Source: Lineus longissimus (lineage: Eukaryota > Nemertea > Pilidiophora > Heteronemertea > Lineidae). From it: 60,000 nucleotides of DNA. The notes below the pieces were generated by a model, which was not told where the DNA came from, made no database searches, and saw nothing but the letters and a program-made list of their open reading frames with translations. The translations under genes were made by a program, and so were the position numbers. Below, piece after piece: positions 43,554 to 53,494 of this stretch (positions are counted from its first letter, which is position 1; every line of letters begins with the position of its first letter). The stretch covers positions 8,744,001 to 8,804,000 of the forward strand of contig NC_088319.1 of NCBI RefSeq assembly GCF_910592395.1, written 5' to 3'.

Positions 43554-44621
43554 ATGAATAAATACATCTCATTAAAAGATTATTATTCTAGTGAGTGGAA
43601 CAATGAGAATCTTAAAGGATACATTCGTCCTAGGGTCATGGATAGAAAATTTAGTGAAGAAAATGTAAGCAAGAATTATGACCGTGGGAAATTTGATAAG
43701 CCTACTCGAGCTATGCTCTCAAGACGAAGTCTGACTGAGACACACAAAGTAGTCCTGCCAAGAATGAAAGAATATGACGTCAGTACCAACACTAATGCCC
43801 AATTCTGCCGTAATTGCAAACGTTGGACACTTTTTGAGTATCAAAAGAATTTAAATTTAGCCAGGAATGCCGCTAAAACTGTGAAGTATCAATTCTGCAT
43901 TGTTTGTAATGCAACCAGTTATGATGATGATTTTAAGACTCTTGAGATCAATATTGACAACAAGATTCGTTATTTTGACATTATTCTTAGAAAGCTTGGA
44001 TAGAGACGTTTGTCTGAATCGGTTCTCAAATATTTAAAGGACTTTGTGGAAGTGTATTTACAGTGCTACTTTTCAAGTCCCAGAAAATGTCTTAGTAAGC
44101 AGAGATATGAAAGTACAGTCCACTTAGCTTTAAAAATGGGTATTAACACTCTCCCCTCTAAGTTACGGGAAAAGGGGTTACATGGCGAGGCCATACTTGT
44201 TGAATTTCACTGTGGGGAATATGACTGGTTTCTTGCCATTGAATTTATCAACAGGGCTATTGGTAAACCCCAATTAACAGATGAGAATATCACTGACCTT
44301 AGACTAGTGTACTATGCTTTCCTTAGATTTCTGCATTACTGTGGTGTGAAGGTCACAATTAACTACAAGGTATTTTTACACCAAGCCTTTAAAACGATGA
44401 AAATTGATTATGTAATATTTAGTCCTTTTTTAACCAACAAGGAGCGAGGTAATGATTTGGAGAGATTATGGTATGATTTCACTCAAAGTATTTTCTTCCA
44501 GAATTACAAGGTTGAGAAGGAATATGACCAGGAAATTGACAAGCAGTTTGACGTTTTATTGAGTGCTAGTGCAGGTCGAGACATTAACTGCATCAGTAGT
44601 ATTAAGTTAGCACCAGCCTGA
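43554..44621 (+). pseudogene. Cys-rich conserved protein 3 (arm A), in-frame stop
   Basis: One frame of 355 codons broken by TAG at 44001-44003, where arm B has a Trp codon. The N-terminal part has a zinc-ribbon-like pair, CRNCKRWT and CIVCNATS (about residues 84-120). The C-terminal part (LREKGLHGEAILVEFHCGEY onward) is helical and matches no family I can name. A twin mini-hairpin at 43705-43732, inverted, is read as RAMLSRRSL. Arm B carries a different stop in the same gene, so each copy was inactivated separately. Confidence 0.75.
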
Positions 44622-44676
44622 CTTTGTCATGAGAGCTTCGCTCGAGCCGGACTTTGTCCTGAGAGCATAGCTCGAG
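44619..44676 (+). repeat. Two tandem twin mini-hairpins after gene 3
   Basis: 44619-44646: TGAC-TTT-GTCA TGA GAGC-TTC-GCTC GAG. 44649-44676: GGAC-TTT-GTCC TGA GAGC-ATA-GCTC GAG. Both stems pair fully in each copy although the first stem differs. They occupy the gap before gene 5, and the first overlaps the stop codon (TGA) of gene 3. Confidence 0.85.
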
Positions 44677-44746
44677 CTAGTGTTAAGTGCAATAAACTTG
44701 TGAAAACAGCATTTTGCACTTAACACTCATGTTTCTATTATTTTAA

Positions 44747-45559
44747 ATGAACAGTCAGCAAATGAATAGTCAGACATCATCTGTAATTGAACAACAAATG
44801 AAACATATTGGTGTTATAAATCAAAACCCAGTAGGACTTTGTCCTGAGAGCATAGCTCGAGTCGGGGCTTCTAACCAACAGAACACTGGTAGTTACCAAC
44901 AGAACAGTACTAACTTTCAACAGAACTGCACTACAAATCAACAAGTTTCAAACAAGCAGTTGAATAGTTCAAATTTAGTTACTCCTAGTCAAGGAATAGT
45001 CAATTCTAGTTGCCAACTAGGATCAACTAGCAATCAACAAGGTTCAAGTAGCAATCAACAAAATTTGAACTATTTGACTGATAGTAGCCTTAAAGCCAAA
45101 CAAGACTTAGAAATTTTAGTTGCAACTGGGAAAAGCAAGTATTTACTTAATAAACAACTAACTTTAAATGACTTAGATAATATGACAGAAAAGGAACTCT
45201 TAAAACACCACAGAATCTACCAGACAAAGATGGCTGCCAGACTTAATGATTCTTTGGGTAAGACAGTACTTAAAGCTTACACTAAATTATCAAGGTGGTT
45301 ATTACCAATAGATGACGAGGATAATCTTTACCATGACCTCAGAAATGATTACATCGTTACCAATGAACTTGACAAATGGCTTGGATGGGTTAGTATCAAA
45401 ATGGGTGCACTAACTGCACTTGCTTCAACAACACTTATTACTTTAGGCCATTGTCATGAGGAATCATCAATGAATACACCAAATATGACTGTCTCTGAAT
45501 GTGACAAACCAATAGATGAAAGTCTAGATATCACAGATAGTGATGATAAAGAAGACTAA
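44747..45559 (+). CDS. Gln/Asn/Ser-rich protein with hydrophobic tail (arm A)
   Basis: 270 codons, intact. Residues 1-110 are dominated by Gln, Asn and Ser (NQQN, TNFQQN, SSNQQ repeats). Residues ~120-235 form a conserved domain (LTLNDLDNMTEKELLKHHRI; WLLPIDDEDNLYHDLRNDYI; LGWVSIKMGALTALASTTLI) with a hydrophobic, membrane-like helix; the last 35 residues are acidic. I have seen similar domains in invertebrate PolB elements but cannot name a function. A twin mini-hairpin at 44834-44861 is read as GLCPESIAR in the low-complexity part. Confidence 0.7.
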   Translation: MNSQQMNSQTSSVIEQQMKHIGVINQNPVGLCPESIARVGASNQQNTGSYQQNSTNFQQNCTTNQQVSNKQLNSSNLVTPSQGIVNSSCQLGSTSNQQGSSSNQQNLNYLTDSSLKAKQDLEILVATGKSKYLLNKQLTLNDLDNMTEKELLKHHRIYQTKMAARLNDSLGKTVLKAYTKLSRWLLPIDDEDNLYHDLRNDYIVTNELDKWLGWVSIKMGALTALASTTLITLGHCHEESSMNTPNMTVSECDKPIDESLDITDSDDKED

Positions 45560-45607
45560 ATTAACCTGGTTATGAGATCATAGTTCGAATTTATTCGGCC
45601 AAGATAA

Positions 45608-46066
45608 ATGGAACTTGAAACTGTAACTGATACTACTAAAGTTTCAGTGTCTAAGAAACCTCGATCAGAGAAACAATTAGCATGGTCTAGAGAACTGGGT
45701 AGAAGATCTCAGGAATTTAAGAGGATAAAAAAGGATAAGACGACATTTAAAGTACAGTACTCCTCCCCAAACAACAGAGTTGTGGAAAAGGAGGAAGAAG
45801 AAGTAGAGGAAGAAGAACCACAATCTCAAAATACTGATGTATCACTGCGTGAATCTACCAGTAATACCTATGTCTATGTAGGTTTAGGTGCAATTATTTT
45901 AGCAGCATTTATCATGTTTAAGAAACTTCCTAAAAAAGTAAGTAAAGAGCAGCGATCAGGCTTGAATGAAGCAGTCATGAAGGGATCACTCAGGAAGGGG
46001 TCAATTAGCCCTCTTGTTAAACCTGTAGTTAAAGAGAAGAAATGTACTATTCCTTTAATGGAATGA
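45608..46066 (+). CDS. Small membrane protein with basic N-terminus (arm A)
   Basis: 152 codons, intact. Order: basic region (SKKPRSEKQLAWSRELGRR), a Glu run (EEEEVEEEE), one transmembrane helix (TYVYVGLGAIILAAFIMF) and a basic tail. A single-pass protein of this size is common in such elements, possibly a minor virion or membrane component; this is inference. Its 3' end overlaps the convergent gene on the other strand by 20 bases. Confidence 0.7.
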   Translation: MELETVTDTTKVSVSKKPRSEKQLAWSRELGRRSQEFKRIKKDKTTFKVQYSSPNNRVVEKEEEEVEEEEPQSQNTDVSLRESTSNTYVYVGLGAIILAAFIMFKKLPKKVSKEQRSGLNEAVMKGSLRKGSISPLVKPVVKEKKCTIPLME

Positions 46067-46987
46067 TCTCATCAGGTGGTCCGAGGTGCTTGTCTTCACC
46101 ACAAGAGTTTAACTCTATTCTTAACTCTAAAGAAACCTCTGTTCCTCTGAAATTAACTAGCTTACCATTCTCATCAGTGATTTCGAATTTTATGTGATTA
46201 GTACACTTATTTATCGTTTTCTTACAATTCGGTTCGTATCGCTGCATTTTTATTTGGTCACCATTTTCTACAGGTATGATGCAGAAAATGTTAGATGGTT
46301 TATTGTTGTAGAGGGTCTTAGCTTTGTCAACCAAATTAGCTTGCAGGAATAGATTTTTCCTGTAAAAGTTGAGTGGTCTTATGGAGTAGTATTTTCCTTT
46401 CTTGGTGAATTCAGTTTGTTTAAAGCCGAACCATTCATTTACCACAAAGGCAATGTGTGTGGAGAATGTTTTGCCAGCTGGTGTATCATTTACAATAGCA
46501 TAAAATCTGTTATTAAAGTAAAAGTATTTGTCCTCTGTAAGTTCAAGGGTTATGTAATTATTGTTATCACAGTAAAATTTCACATAGTTTATTCTATTTT
46601 CTTTTATGTATGTTTGCCATTCCTCACAAAACTCACTTAAACTAAAATGTCGAGAGTATGGCAATGTAGATTGTCTGTTTTTTATTATTGTTCTAATAGA
46701 GGGGTTAACTAAAAAATTCTTACAAAATTCATCTGGCGTCGCTTGGGTGTATGGTTAATGTCTTCAAGGCACTGTTCTATTATGGTTGCATTCAGTTTTT
46801 TATTAAGTTTAAACTCTTCGTAAAGAAACATGAATACTTGGGCACTCGCTGGCAGGTTATCGCTTGACCACCATGAATTGTAAAAGGTTATCGATTTCAA
46901 AGTAATGGATTTTATGTCTAATTGGTCTGTTAAGTAGTACTCAAATTTGGCTTCATTACAATCTTGTTCACTGATTATGAAGTCCAT
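46047..46987 (-). pseudogene. Convergent candidate structural protein (arm A), frameshifted
   Basis: Starts at 46987 (MDFIISEQDCNEAKFEYYLT) and is broken near 46739 by one missing base relative to arm B, then continues 46664-46047 (PYSRHFSLSEFCEEWQTYIK; FEITDENGKLVNFRGTEVSL near the C-terminus). The C-terminal ITDENG.LVNFRG block resembles the end of virion-type proteins in metazoan PolB elements; the role is inferred and weak. It is the only gene of the cluster on the opposite strand. It is divergent from the polymerase with 23 bases between start codons. Confidence 0.6.
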
Positions 46988-47010
46988 TTCTATTTAATTC
47001 AAGAGATTCA

Positions 47011-50000
47011 TTGAATTTAATAAATTTTAGTCTAATAAATAAAATGACTGATAAGAATCAGAAAATACTTTGCACTACATGTGACAAGTACATATCATAC
47101 AATAATATGGCCATTCACAGGAGAACCAAAGGTCACCTGACCAAATTAAATCCGGATTATGTCCCTATTGCTCAACCCCGAGCCCAATCACTGATCACTA
47201 AAAGTATGGATAAGAAACTTGCATTTGAGGAAAATGAGCTAGATGGCATAAAGAAAGTGAGTGGAGTAGAAATAGTAAAACAATTTGGCAAGCCTGTAGT
47301 CACCATTAGTTTGAAGATTGACAGAGAAGCTAAACAAGTGTATGAATACAGAGAGAAATTAGAGGAGGTATTATTTCAACTCAATGATTACCATCACAAA
47401 ATAAGCATATCAGTATTTGCTCAGTTTGATCGACCTTTGGTCGCAGAGCAGAGCATTGATCATCAAGGTGAAAGTGTAACCCGGACTACGTCCAGAGAGC
47501 ATAGCTCGACACACCCCATACAGTCTCCAATGGAAAGCATAATTTCAAGGAACTAGGCAATTTATGCCATAACCAACCAGTTAAACTACATTAAGACACA
47601 GATTGAGGAAAGTTACTTTCAAGGGTCTGGACTTACACTGAACAAAATAGAGTCTTGTAACATGACCATCTGTTCTTACAAGAGGTGTAAAGGTGGTCAT
47701 TACACTAAATTACCATTTAAAACAAAAGCTGTAATCAATGTGGAGTCGAATGACAATAAATGTTTTCTCTGGTCTTTATTGGCCGCTAAATATCTAAAAG
47801 AAAATCCTGAGACGGACTTCGTCCTGAGAGCAGAGCTCGAGAGTACATTCAATATCACTACTGATATGCTAGAAATGACTTCGTCACGAGAACAGAGTTC
47901 GAAAACTACTGATATCAAAATCGAGCTCTGCTCTCAGTACGGAGTACAAATAGACTCATTTCCTGTATGTATTCAAAAGGATATCCCTAATATAGAGAGT
48001 GATAATAATCTCAAAATTAATGTGTTCAAGTTAGAGAACGAATGGGCTAAAAGCATTTATGCCGCAAAACTAGAACCTCTCTACCTGTCCAAGAATTATG
48101 ACGATGATGATGTCATTGATCTGCTCTATTTCAAGGACCATTTCATGTACATAAGAGACATCAATCTTTTCTTCAGGTCACTCGCTCATAGAGTGTATCT
48201 TTGCAGGAGATGCATGAATTACTTTTACAGGAAGTCTACACTAGACAATCATAAAAAGAAATGTGGAGAACACGATTACTGTAAGATTAGTCTGCCTCCA
48301 CCTAACAGTAAATGGTCACAGCTTAAATTTGAAAAACACTCATTTAAAATAGAGTTCCCTTTGTAATCTATGCTGATTTCGAAGCGATAAGCACAACAGT
48401 CAATGATAACACAACTCAGAGCAGAGCTCGAGCCGGACTTCGTCCTCAGACAGATACCACTGTTACCACTAAAAAACTATTCAAACAACATGCATCAGCT
48501 GTTGGTGTTTATGTTCACTCAGACTACCCACAACTTTACAGTAGCCAGTATGTGTCTCACAGGGGTGCTGATGTTGTAGATGTGTTCTGTAACTGGTTAA
48601 TCAGGCTGGAAGAACAATTCTCTAATTTATTGAACTGTAACTTTCCTCTAACAATGACAGATGAAGATTTGGTGAGTTACTCACAAGAAACACAATGTTA
48701 TTACTGTAATCAACCTTTAGGATATGACAAGGTCAAGGATCACGATCACTACAGTGGTAGATATCGAGGTGCTGCTCACAGCTCATGCAATTTGAATGAA
48801 AATAAAGCCATGTTCGTTCCAGTATTTTTTCACAATCTTAGTAATTATGATTCACACCTGTTTATTAAAGACTTAATGACTAAACTACCGAAGTACAAGA
48901 AACTGAAATTACTTGCCAAAACAGCAGAGGAATACATCTCATTTCAGTTCGGTTGTTTCAGGTTTTTGGACTCGTACAGATTCATGCAGTCCAGTTTAGA
49001 CAACATAACCAAATCAATGCTGGATGATGACTTTAAAATTACGAGACAGAAGTTCCCAAATACCATTGATTTTAAACTATTGAGGAAGAAGGGTTCAGTA
49101 CCTTACTCTCTTTACACATCACATGAAAGCTACAAAGTCACTTACCTAGAAAAGTCTATGTTTTTTGACGAATTGAAAAATGAAATGGCACCTGATTCTG
49201 CCTATGATGAGGCTAAGGTAATATGGGATCATTTCAAGATCAGGAATCACGGTGAGTTCATTGACCTCTACCTCAAAACTGATGTGATCCTTTTAGCTGA
49301 TTTATTTGAGAAATTCAGGGATGTCAATTTGAACTACCTTCAGATAGATCCATGTCACTGTTACTCGGCACCAGGCCTAACCTGGCAAGCTGGTTTGAAG
49401 TACACAGGAATAAACCTAGAACTACTGACTGATACCAACATCTTACTTACTTTTGAGAAAGCAATACGAGGTGGAATTTCGGGTGTTATGGGAACAAGAC
49501 ATGTCAAGGCAGATGAACACCACAAACTACTCTACGTAGACGCAAATAATCTTTACGGCTGGTCCATGATGGAACCTCAACCCTATGGTAGTTTTGAAAT
49601 GATAGATATTGATCCACTTAACATGAATGTTATTAGTAAAGAGCAGATTATGGCAATTCCAAGTGATAGTGAAGTAGGCTACTTCTTAGAGGTGGATTTG
49701 GAGTATCCAGGAAATATTAAATTTAAGTCAAGGAACTTTCCATTCTGTCCCGAATCTCTCTTTATTGAAGATGATGAATTAAGTCCTTACCAGAGAGAGT
49801 TACTGGGCGATGATAAAAGATCAAATGTAGAAAAACTAATACTAACACAAAAGGATAAAACTAATAACATAGTGCATTACAGAATGCTACAATTTTACCT
49901 CAAGCACGGAATGGTACTTAAGAGGGTTCATTCGGTGATATGTTTTAAACAATCAAAGTGGTTAGCACCATACATTGATTTTAATACTAAAAGACGTATG

Positions 50001-50837
50001 GATTCTAAGACTGATTTTGAGAAAGACTATTTCAAGCTCATGAATAATGCTTTCTACGGAAAGACTTGTGAGAATGTAAGGAACAGGGTGGAAATAGAAT
50101 TGGTAACGGACGGGGAGAGAGCCAGGAGTGTAATGGCCAATCCCAGGTTTTCATCGATATGCGTATTTGACGAACAGAATGCTGCTATTAGCATGAGGAA
50201 AACATCAATGAAATTCAACAAACCAATCTACATAGGAGCTTCAGTACTTGAATTGTCTAAATTATTAATGTATGAATTCTATTATGAAGTTCTTCAACCG
50301 TACTTTGGTGAGAAAAATATTGAACTACTGTATCTAGATACAGATTCCTTTGTACTTAACATTAATACTGATGACTTAACTAAAGACTTAAAGGAGTTGA
50401 AACACTATTTTGACTTCAGTAATTATCCAAAAGATCATCCACTCTATGACACCAGTAAGAAGAAGGTGCCAGGTTATTTCAAGGATGAGTTAGGAGGAGT
50501 CGAGATGACTGAATTCATTGCCCTTAGAAGTAAGATGTACGCTTACAGGACAAAAGATTACGATTCTAAGAAATTAAAGGGTATTGCCAAGAATGTAGTA
50601 AAGAGAGATATCTCATTTGATGACTATGTTGTTTGTCTTGAAAAGAGTATGTCATTTTACCACAAGATGAGACACTTAAGATCAGATAAACACCAAATCT
50701 ATTTGGAAAAAGTTGACAAAAAAAGCCTCAGTCCTTTTGATGATAAGAGGTTCATACTTGAAGATGGAATAAGAACGTTACCATTTGGAATGTTTTATGA
50801 AGGCTACATAGATTACAGCGATTCAAACTTCGCTTGA
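47011..50837 (+). pseudogene. Protein-primed family B DNA polymerase (arm A), one stop and one frameshift
   Basis: About 1275 codons. N-terminal C2H2-like finger (CTTCDKYISYNNMAIHRRTK), a NKCFLWSLLAA block, and a second finger (CRRCMNYFYRKSTLDNHKKK). Exonuclease motifs follow (YADFEA at ~48369, SNYDSH, YLKTD), with an endonuclease VII-like site (CYYC..DHDH..C). Polymerase motifs are DANNLYGW (A), KLMNNAFYGK (B), YLDTDS (C) and KMY. This organisation is that of DNA_pol_B_2 enzymes of Polintons and linear plasmids, which start synthesis from a terminal protein. TAG at 47554-47556 replaces a Gln of arm B, and one base is lost near 48360, just before the first exonuclease motif. Four or five twin mini-hairpins lie inside it. 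An internal Met at 47044 is an alternative start. Confidence 0.9.
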
Positions 50838-50840
50838 GTC

Positions 50841-51090
50841 GGACTTTGTCCTGAGAGCATAGCTCGAGTGCAAAATCTTTATTAAACTAATGAATATGGT
50901 GGCGCTGATGGTAGTGGCACTGGCGGAAATTCACCCCTAACACCGAAGTCATGGTGATAGTGATAGTGATACACCACATTAGGATTATGACTATTTAGTC
51001 CGACTTCGTCTTGAGAGCATAGCTCGAGTCGAACTTTGTTCTCGGGACTTTGTCCTAGTCGGACTTTGTCCTGAGAGCATAGCTCGAGTC
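50841..51090. repeat. Cluster of twin mini-hairpins between polymerase and the minus-strand genes
   Basis: Copies at 50841-50868, 51001-51028 and 51061-51088, plus single hairpins GAAC-TTT-GTTC (51031-51041) and GGAC-TTT-GTCC (51045-51055). This is the densest cluster of the family and starts 3 bases after the polymerase stop codon. Confidence 0.85.
50892..51000 (-). pseudogene. Orphan C-terminal reading frame, Tyr/His- and Pro-rich
   Basis: The minus strand reads NPNVVYHYHYHYHHDFGVRG then EFPPVPLPSAPPYSLV and stops. It is open upstream only through the mini-hairpin cluster, so its true start is lost. It may be the tail of the 219-residue protein or of a lost gene. Confidence 0.3.
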
Positions 51091-51099
51091 CTGTTTGAT

Positions 51100-51759
51100 T
51101 TACTGAACTTTTAGTTTTTCTAGCATCTCTGTCTGAGCTATCTTTTTTCCTTCTTCTAAAAAGGTCTTCTTTAAAGACTTTACATCAACAGCTGAACTTG
51201 CCTCCCTTTGTTTTTTCCTAATGGCATTTTTCATCGAAATGTATTTCTCCTTCTCCTTGAGAATCAAAGTAAACTCATCTGTAGATATGTGAGAATCGGT
51301 TAAGGCTTTACTAACCAAATCATTGATTGTGTTCAGTTTTGAAATTGCCAACATTCTGATATTCTCATGCTTTTCAATTTTCCTTAGAATATTCTTTTTC
51401 TCCCAGCCTATGGCCGATGAAATAATGGTACTACCTATTGTTACGCCACCCAGAGCTAAACCTATCGGAGCCGTGATGACACCAGCTAGAGCGGAAACAC
51501 CAACAGATCCGGCTGCTACGCTAGTTAAATTAAGGAAGTGGCTAATGCCAGTAATTACGCTAAATGCTTTTTTGTACTTTGAAAATATCTTTCTTCTAAA
51601 TTCAATCTCGCTTTCTAAGAAACTCTTAACATCACATATTTGTTGTAGTCTGAAAGCCTGAGGGTTACTTTCTGTATGCTTTTCAGACCTTTCATAGTTT
51701 AATTGACTTTCAGAGTTTAAATTACTTAAATCTGGATAAACCTTGTTGTCTCCATCCAT
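51100..51759 (-). CDS. Conserved protein with long hydrophobic centre
   Basis: 219 codons, intact. The N-terminus is acidic and polar, then LQQICDVKSFLESEIEFRRK, a Gly/Ala/Val-rich hydrophobic stretch at residues ~70-120 (SVGVSALAGVITAPIGLALG and following) that could form a membrane hairpin. Helical C-terminal part with ISKLNTINDLVSKALTD and a regular charged pattern. I recall similar proteins next to PolB genes in cnidarian and other invertebrate elements; function unknown. It is 4 bases from the next gene upstream, same strand, suggesting one transcription unit with 51764 and 52090. Confidence 0.65.
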   Translation of the reverse strand: MDGDNKVYPDLSNLNSESQLNYERSEKHTESNPQAFRLQQICDVKSFLESEIEFRRKIFSKYKKAFSVITGISHFLNLTSVAAGSVGVSALAGVITAPIGLALGGVTIGSTIISSAIGWEKKNILRKIEKHENIRMLAISKLNTINDLVSKALTDSHISTDEFTLILKEKEKYISMKNAIRKKQREASSAVDVKSLKKTFLEEGKKIAQTEMLEKLKVQ

Positions 51760-51763
51760 TTAA

Positions 51764-52033
51764 TTAGTGGGAATAACTAGAATCAGTTGTTCTGACATTT
51801 CTAGTGTTTAGTGTTGATCGTGCAGACACTACAGGTTTTTTAAGTACATTAAATTTTAAAGGTTTTTCGACCATAACAGGTTTTTCGACCATAGCAGGCC
51901 CAAGAGGTTTTAAAGGTTTTTCGGGCTCAGGCTCCAACTTTGACTCTACTTCTGCCTCTAATTCTCTATGAAAACGTTCTAATCTTTCTTTCCAATTACG
52001 TGGTCGTTTTGTGTAACCCCAAGTTCTGTTCAT
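51764..52033 (-). CDS. Short basic/Pro-rich protein
   Basis: 89 codons. Basic start (TWGYTKRPRNWKERLERFHR), then EPEPEKPLKPLGP and repeated VEKP(V/L) units, then a polar tail. No family recognised. Close spacing to both neighbours favours a real gene over chance. Confidence 0.45.
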   Translation of the reverse strand: MNRTWGYTKRPRNWKERLERFHRELEAEVESKLEPEPEKPLKPLGPAMVEKPVMVEKPLKFNVLKKPVVSARSTLNTRNVRTTDSSYSH

Positions 52034-52089
52034 TTATTCAGAAGAAATAAAATTAGTATTATTTATTCAGATGAAGATTAAGATGAAAA

Positions 52090-52524
52090 TTAATTAAGTA
52101 GAAGGATATCGTTAAATTCTGGGTTATCCCAAAAATACTTGTTTGTTATCCTTCTCCACTCGTTTATCACGTTTTGGTCTCGATAGTCAAACCAGTTTTC
52201 ATTACGCTTATTGACCATAAAGTTAAATGAGCGGCACAATTGATCCTTAAATAGTGTGTAGTCTACTGTAGCACTCTTCTGCCTGTTTTGTGTTTTAGAC
52301 ATTGGTCGAATGTTAAACCAAGCAAAGCACAGTTCAGGTTTATCTTTGAATTCCTTGATTGGTAAGACATGATCCAACTCTTCTTCTACTATTCGAACTC
52401 TGTTCTCGGGACTTTGTCCTATTGGAGATAGACTCCTCTGGTACTCTAACCACTGTGAGAAGAAACTGTCTGTACATCCTAGATTGAATGATGAATTACC
52501 AGTCAGACTTCGTCTTGAGAGCAT
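52090..52524 (-). CDS. HNH-like endonuclease fragment, 5' end in a mini-hairpin
   Basis: 144 codons. LDHVLPIKEF followed by FAWFNIRPMSKTQNRQK fits the DH.(I/V)P...(W)xN.(R/Q)P(L/M)...N..K pattern of HNH nucleases. The upstream zinc-binding or finger part is absent. The apparent start (MLSRRSL) is encoded by a twin mini-hairpin at 52505-52532. So the native start was probably lost in the rearrangement that joined this gene to the truncated polymerase of arm B. A second hairpin pair at 52395-52419 is read in frame as GQSPENRVR. Confidence 0.6.
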   Translation of the reverse strand: MLSRRSLTGNSSFNLGCTDSFFSQWLEYQRSLSPIGQSPENRVRIVEEELDHVLPIKEFKDKPELCFAWFNIRPMSKTQNRQKSATVDYTLFKDQLCRSFNFMVNKRNENWFDYRDQNVINEWRRITNKYFWDNPEFNDILLLN

Positions 52525-53471
52525 AGCTCGAGTCGGACTTCGTCCTGAGAGCAGAGCTCGATTTTGATATCAGTAGTTTTCGAACTCTGTTCTCGTGACG
52601 AAGTCATTTCTAGCATATCAGTAGTGATATTGAATGTACTCTCGAGCTCTGCTCTCAGGACGAAGTCCGTCTCAGGATTTTCTTTTAGATATTTAGCGGC
52701 CAATAAAGACCAGAGAAAACATTTATTGTCATTCGACTCCACATTGATTACAGCTTTTGTTTTAAATGGTAATTTAGTGTAATAACCACCTTTACACCTC
52801 TTGTAAGAACAGATGGTCATGTTACAAGACTCTATTTTGTTCAGTGTAAGTCCAGACCCTTGAAAGTAACTTTCCTCAATCTGTGTCTTAATGTAGTTTA
52901 ACTGGTTGGTCATGGCATAAATTGCCTGGTTCCTTGAAATTATGCTTTCCATTGGAGACTGTATGGGGTGTGTCGAGCTATGCTCTCTGGACGTAGTTCG
53001 GGTTACACTTTCACCTTGATGATCAATGCTCTGCTCTGCGACCAAAGGTCGATCAAACTGAGCAAATACTGATATGCTTATTTTGTGATGGTAATCATTG
53101 AGTTGAAATAATACCTCCTCTAATTTCTCTCTGTATTCATACACTTGTTTAGCTTCTCTGTCAATCTTCAAACTAATGGTGACTACAGGCTTGCCAAATT
53201 GTTTTACTATTTCTACTCCACTCACTTTCTTTATGCCATCTAGCTCATTTTCCTCAAATGCAAGTTTCTTATCCATACTTTTAGTGATCAATGATTGGGC
53301 TCGGGGTTGAGCAATAGGGACATAATCCGGATTTAATTTGGTCAGGTGACCTTTGGTTCTCCTGTGAATGGCCATATTATTGTATGCTATGTACTTGTCA
53401 CATGTAGTGCAAAGTATTTTCTGATTCTTATCAGTCATTTTATTTATTAGACTAAAATTTATTAAATTCAA
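52503..53471 (-). pseudogene. Polymerase N-terminal part (arm B), truncated
   Basis: 322 codons equal to the first ~310 of the arm A polymerase (finger, NKCFLWSLLAA block). It does not have the arm A stop at the Gln codon. The match to arm A ends inside a twin mini-hairpin at ~52545. Beyond it the frame reads only mini-hairpin sequence (LELCSQDEV twice) and stops, so the exonuclease and polymerase domains are missing. An M at codon 12 is an alternative start. Confidence 0.85.
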
Positions 53472-53494
53472 TGAATCTCTTGAATTAAATAGAA

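Noticed and set aside
44619-51090. CRISPR-like array from the regularly recurring ~28-bp repeats
   Set aside because: Copies are irregularly spaced, in both orientations and inside genes, and the host is an animal; there are no spacers of constant length.
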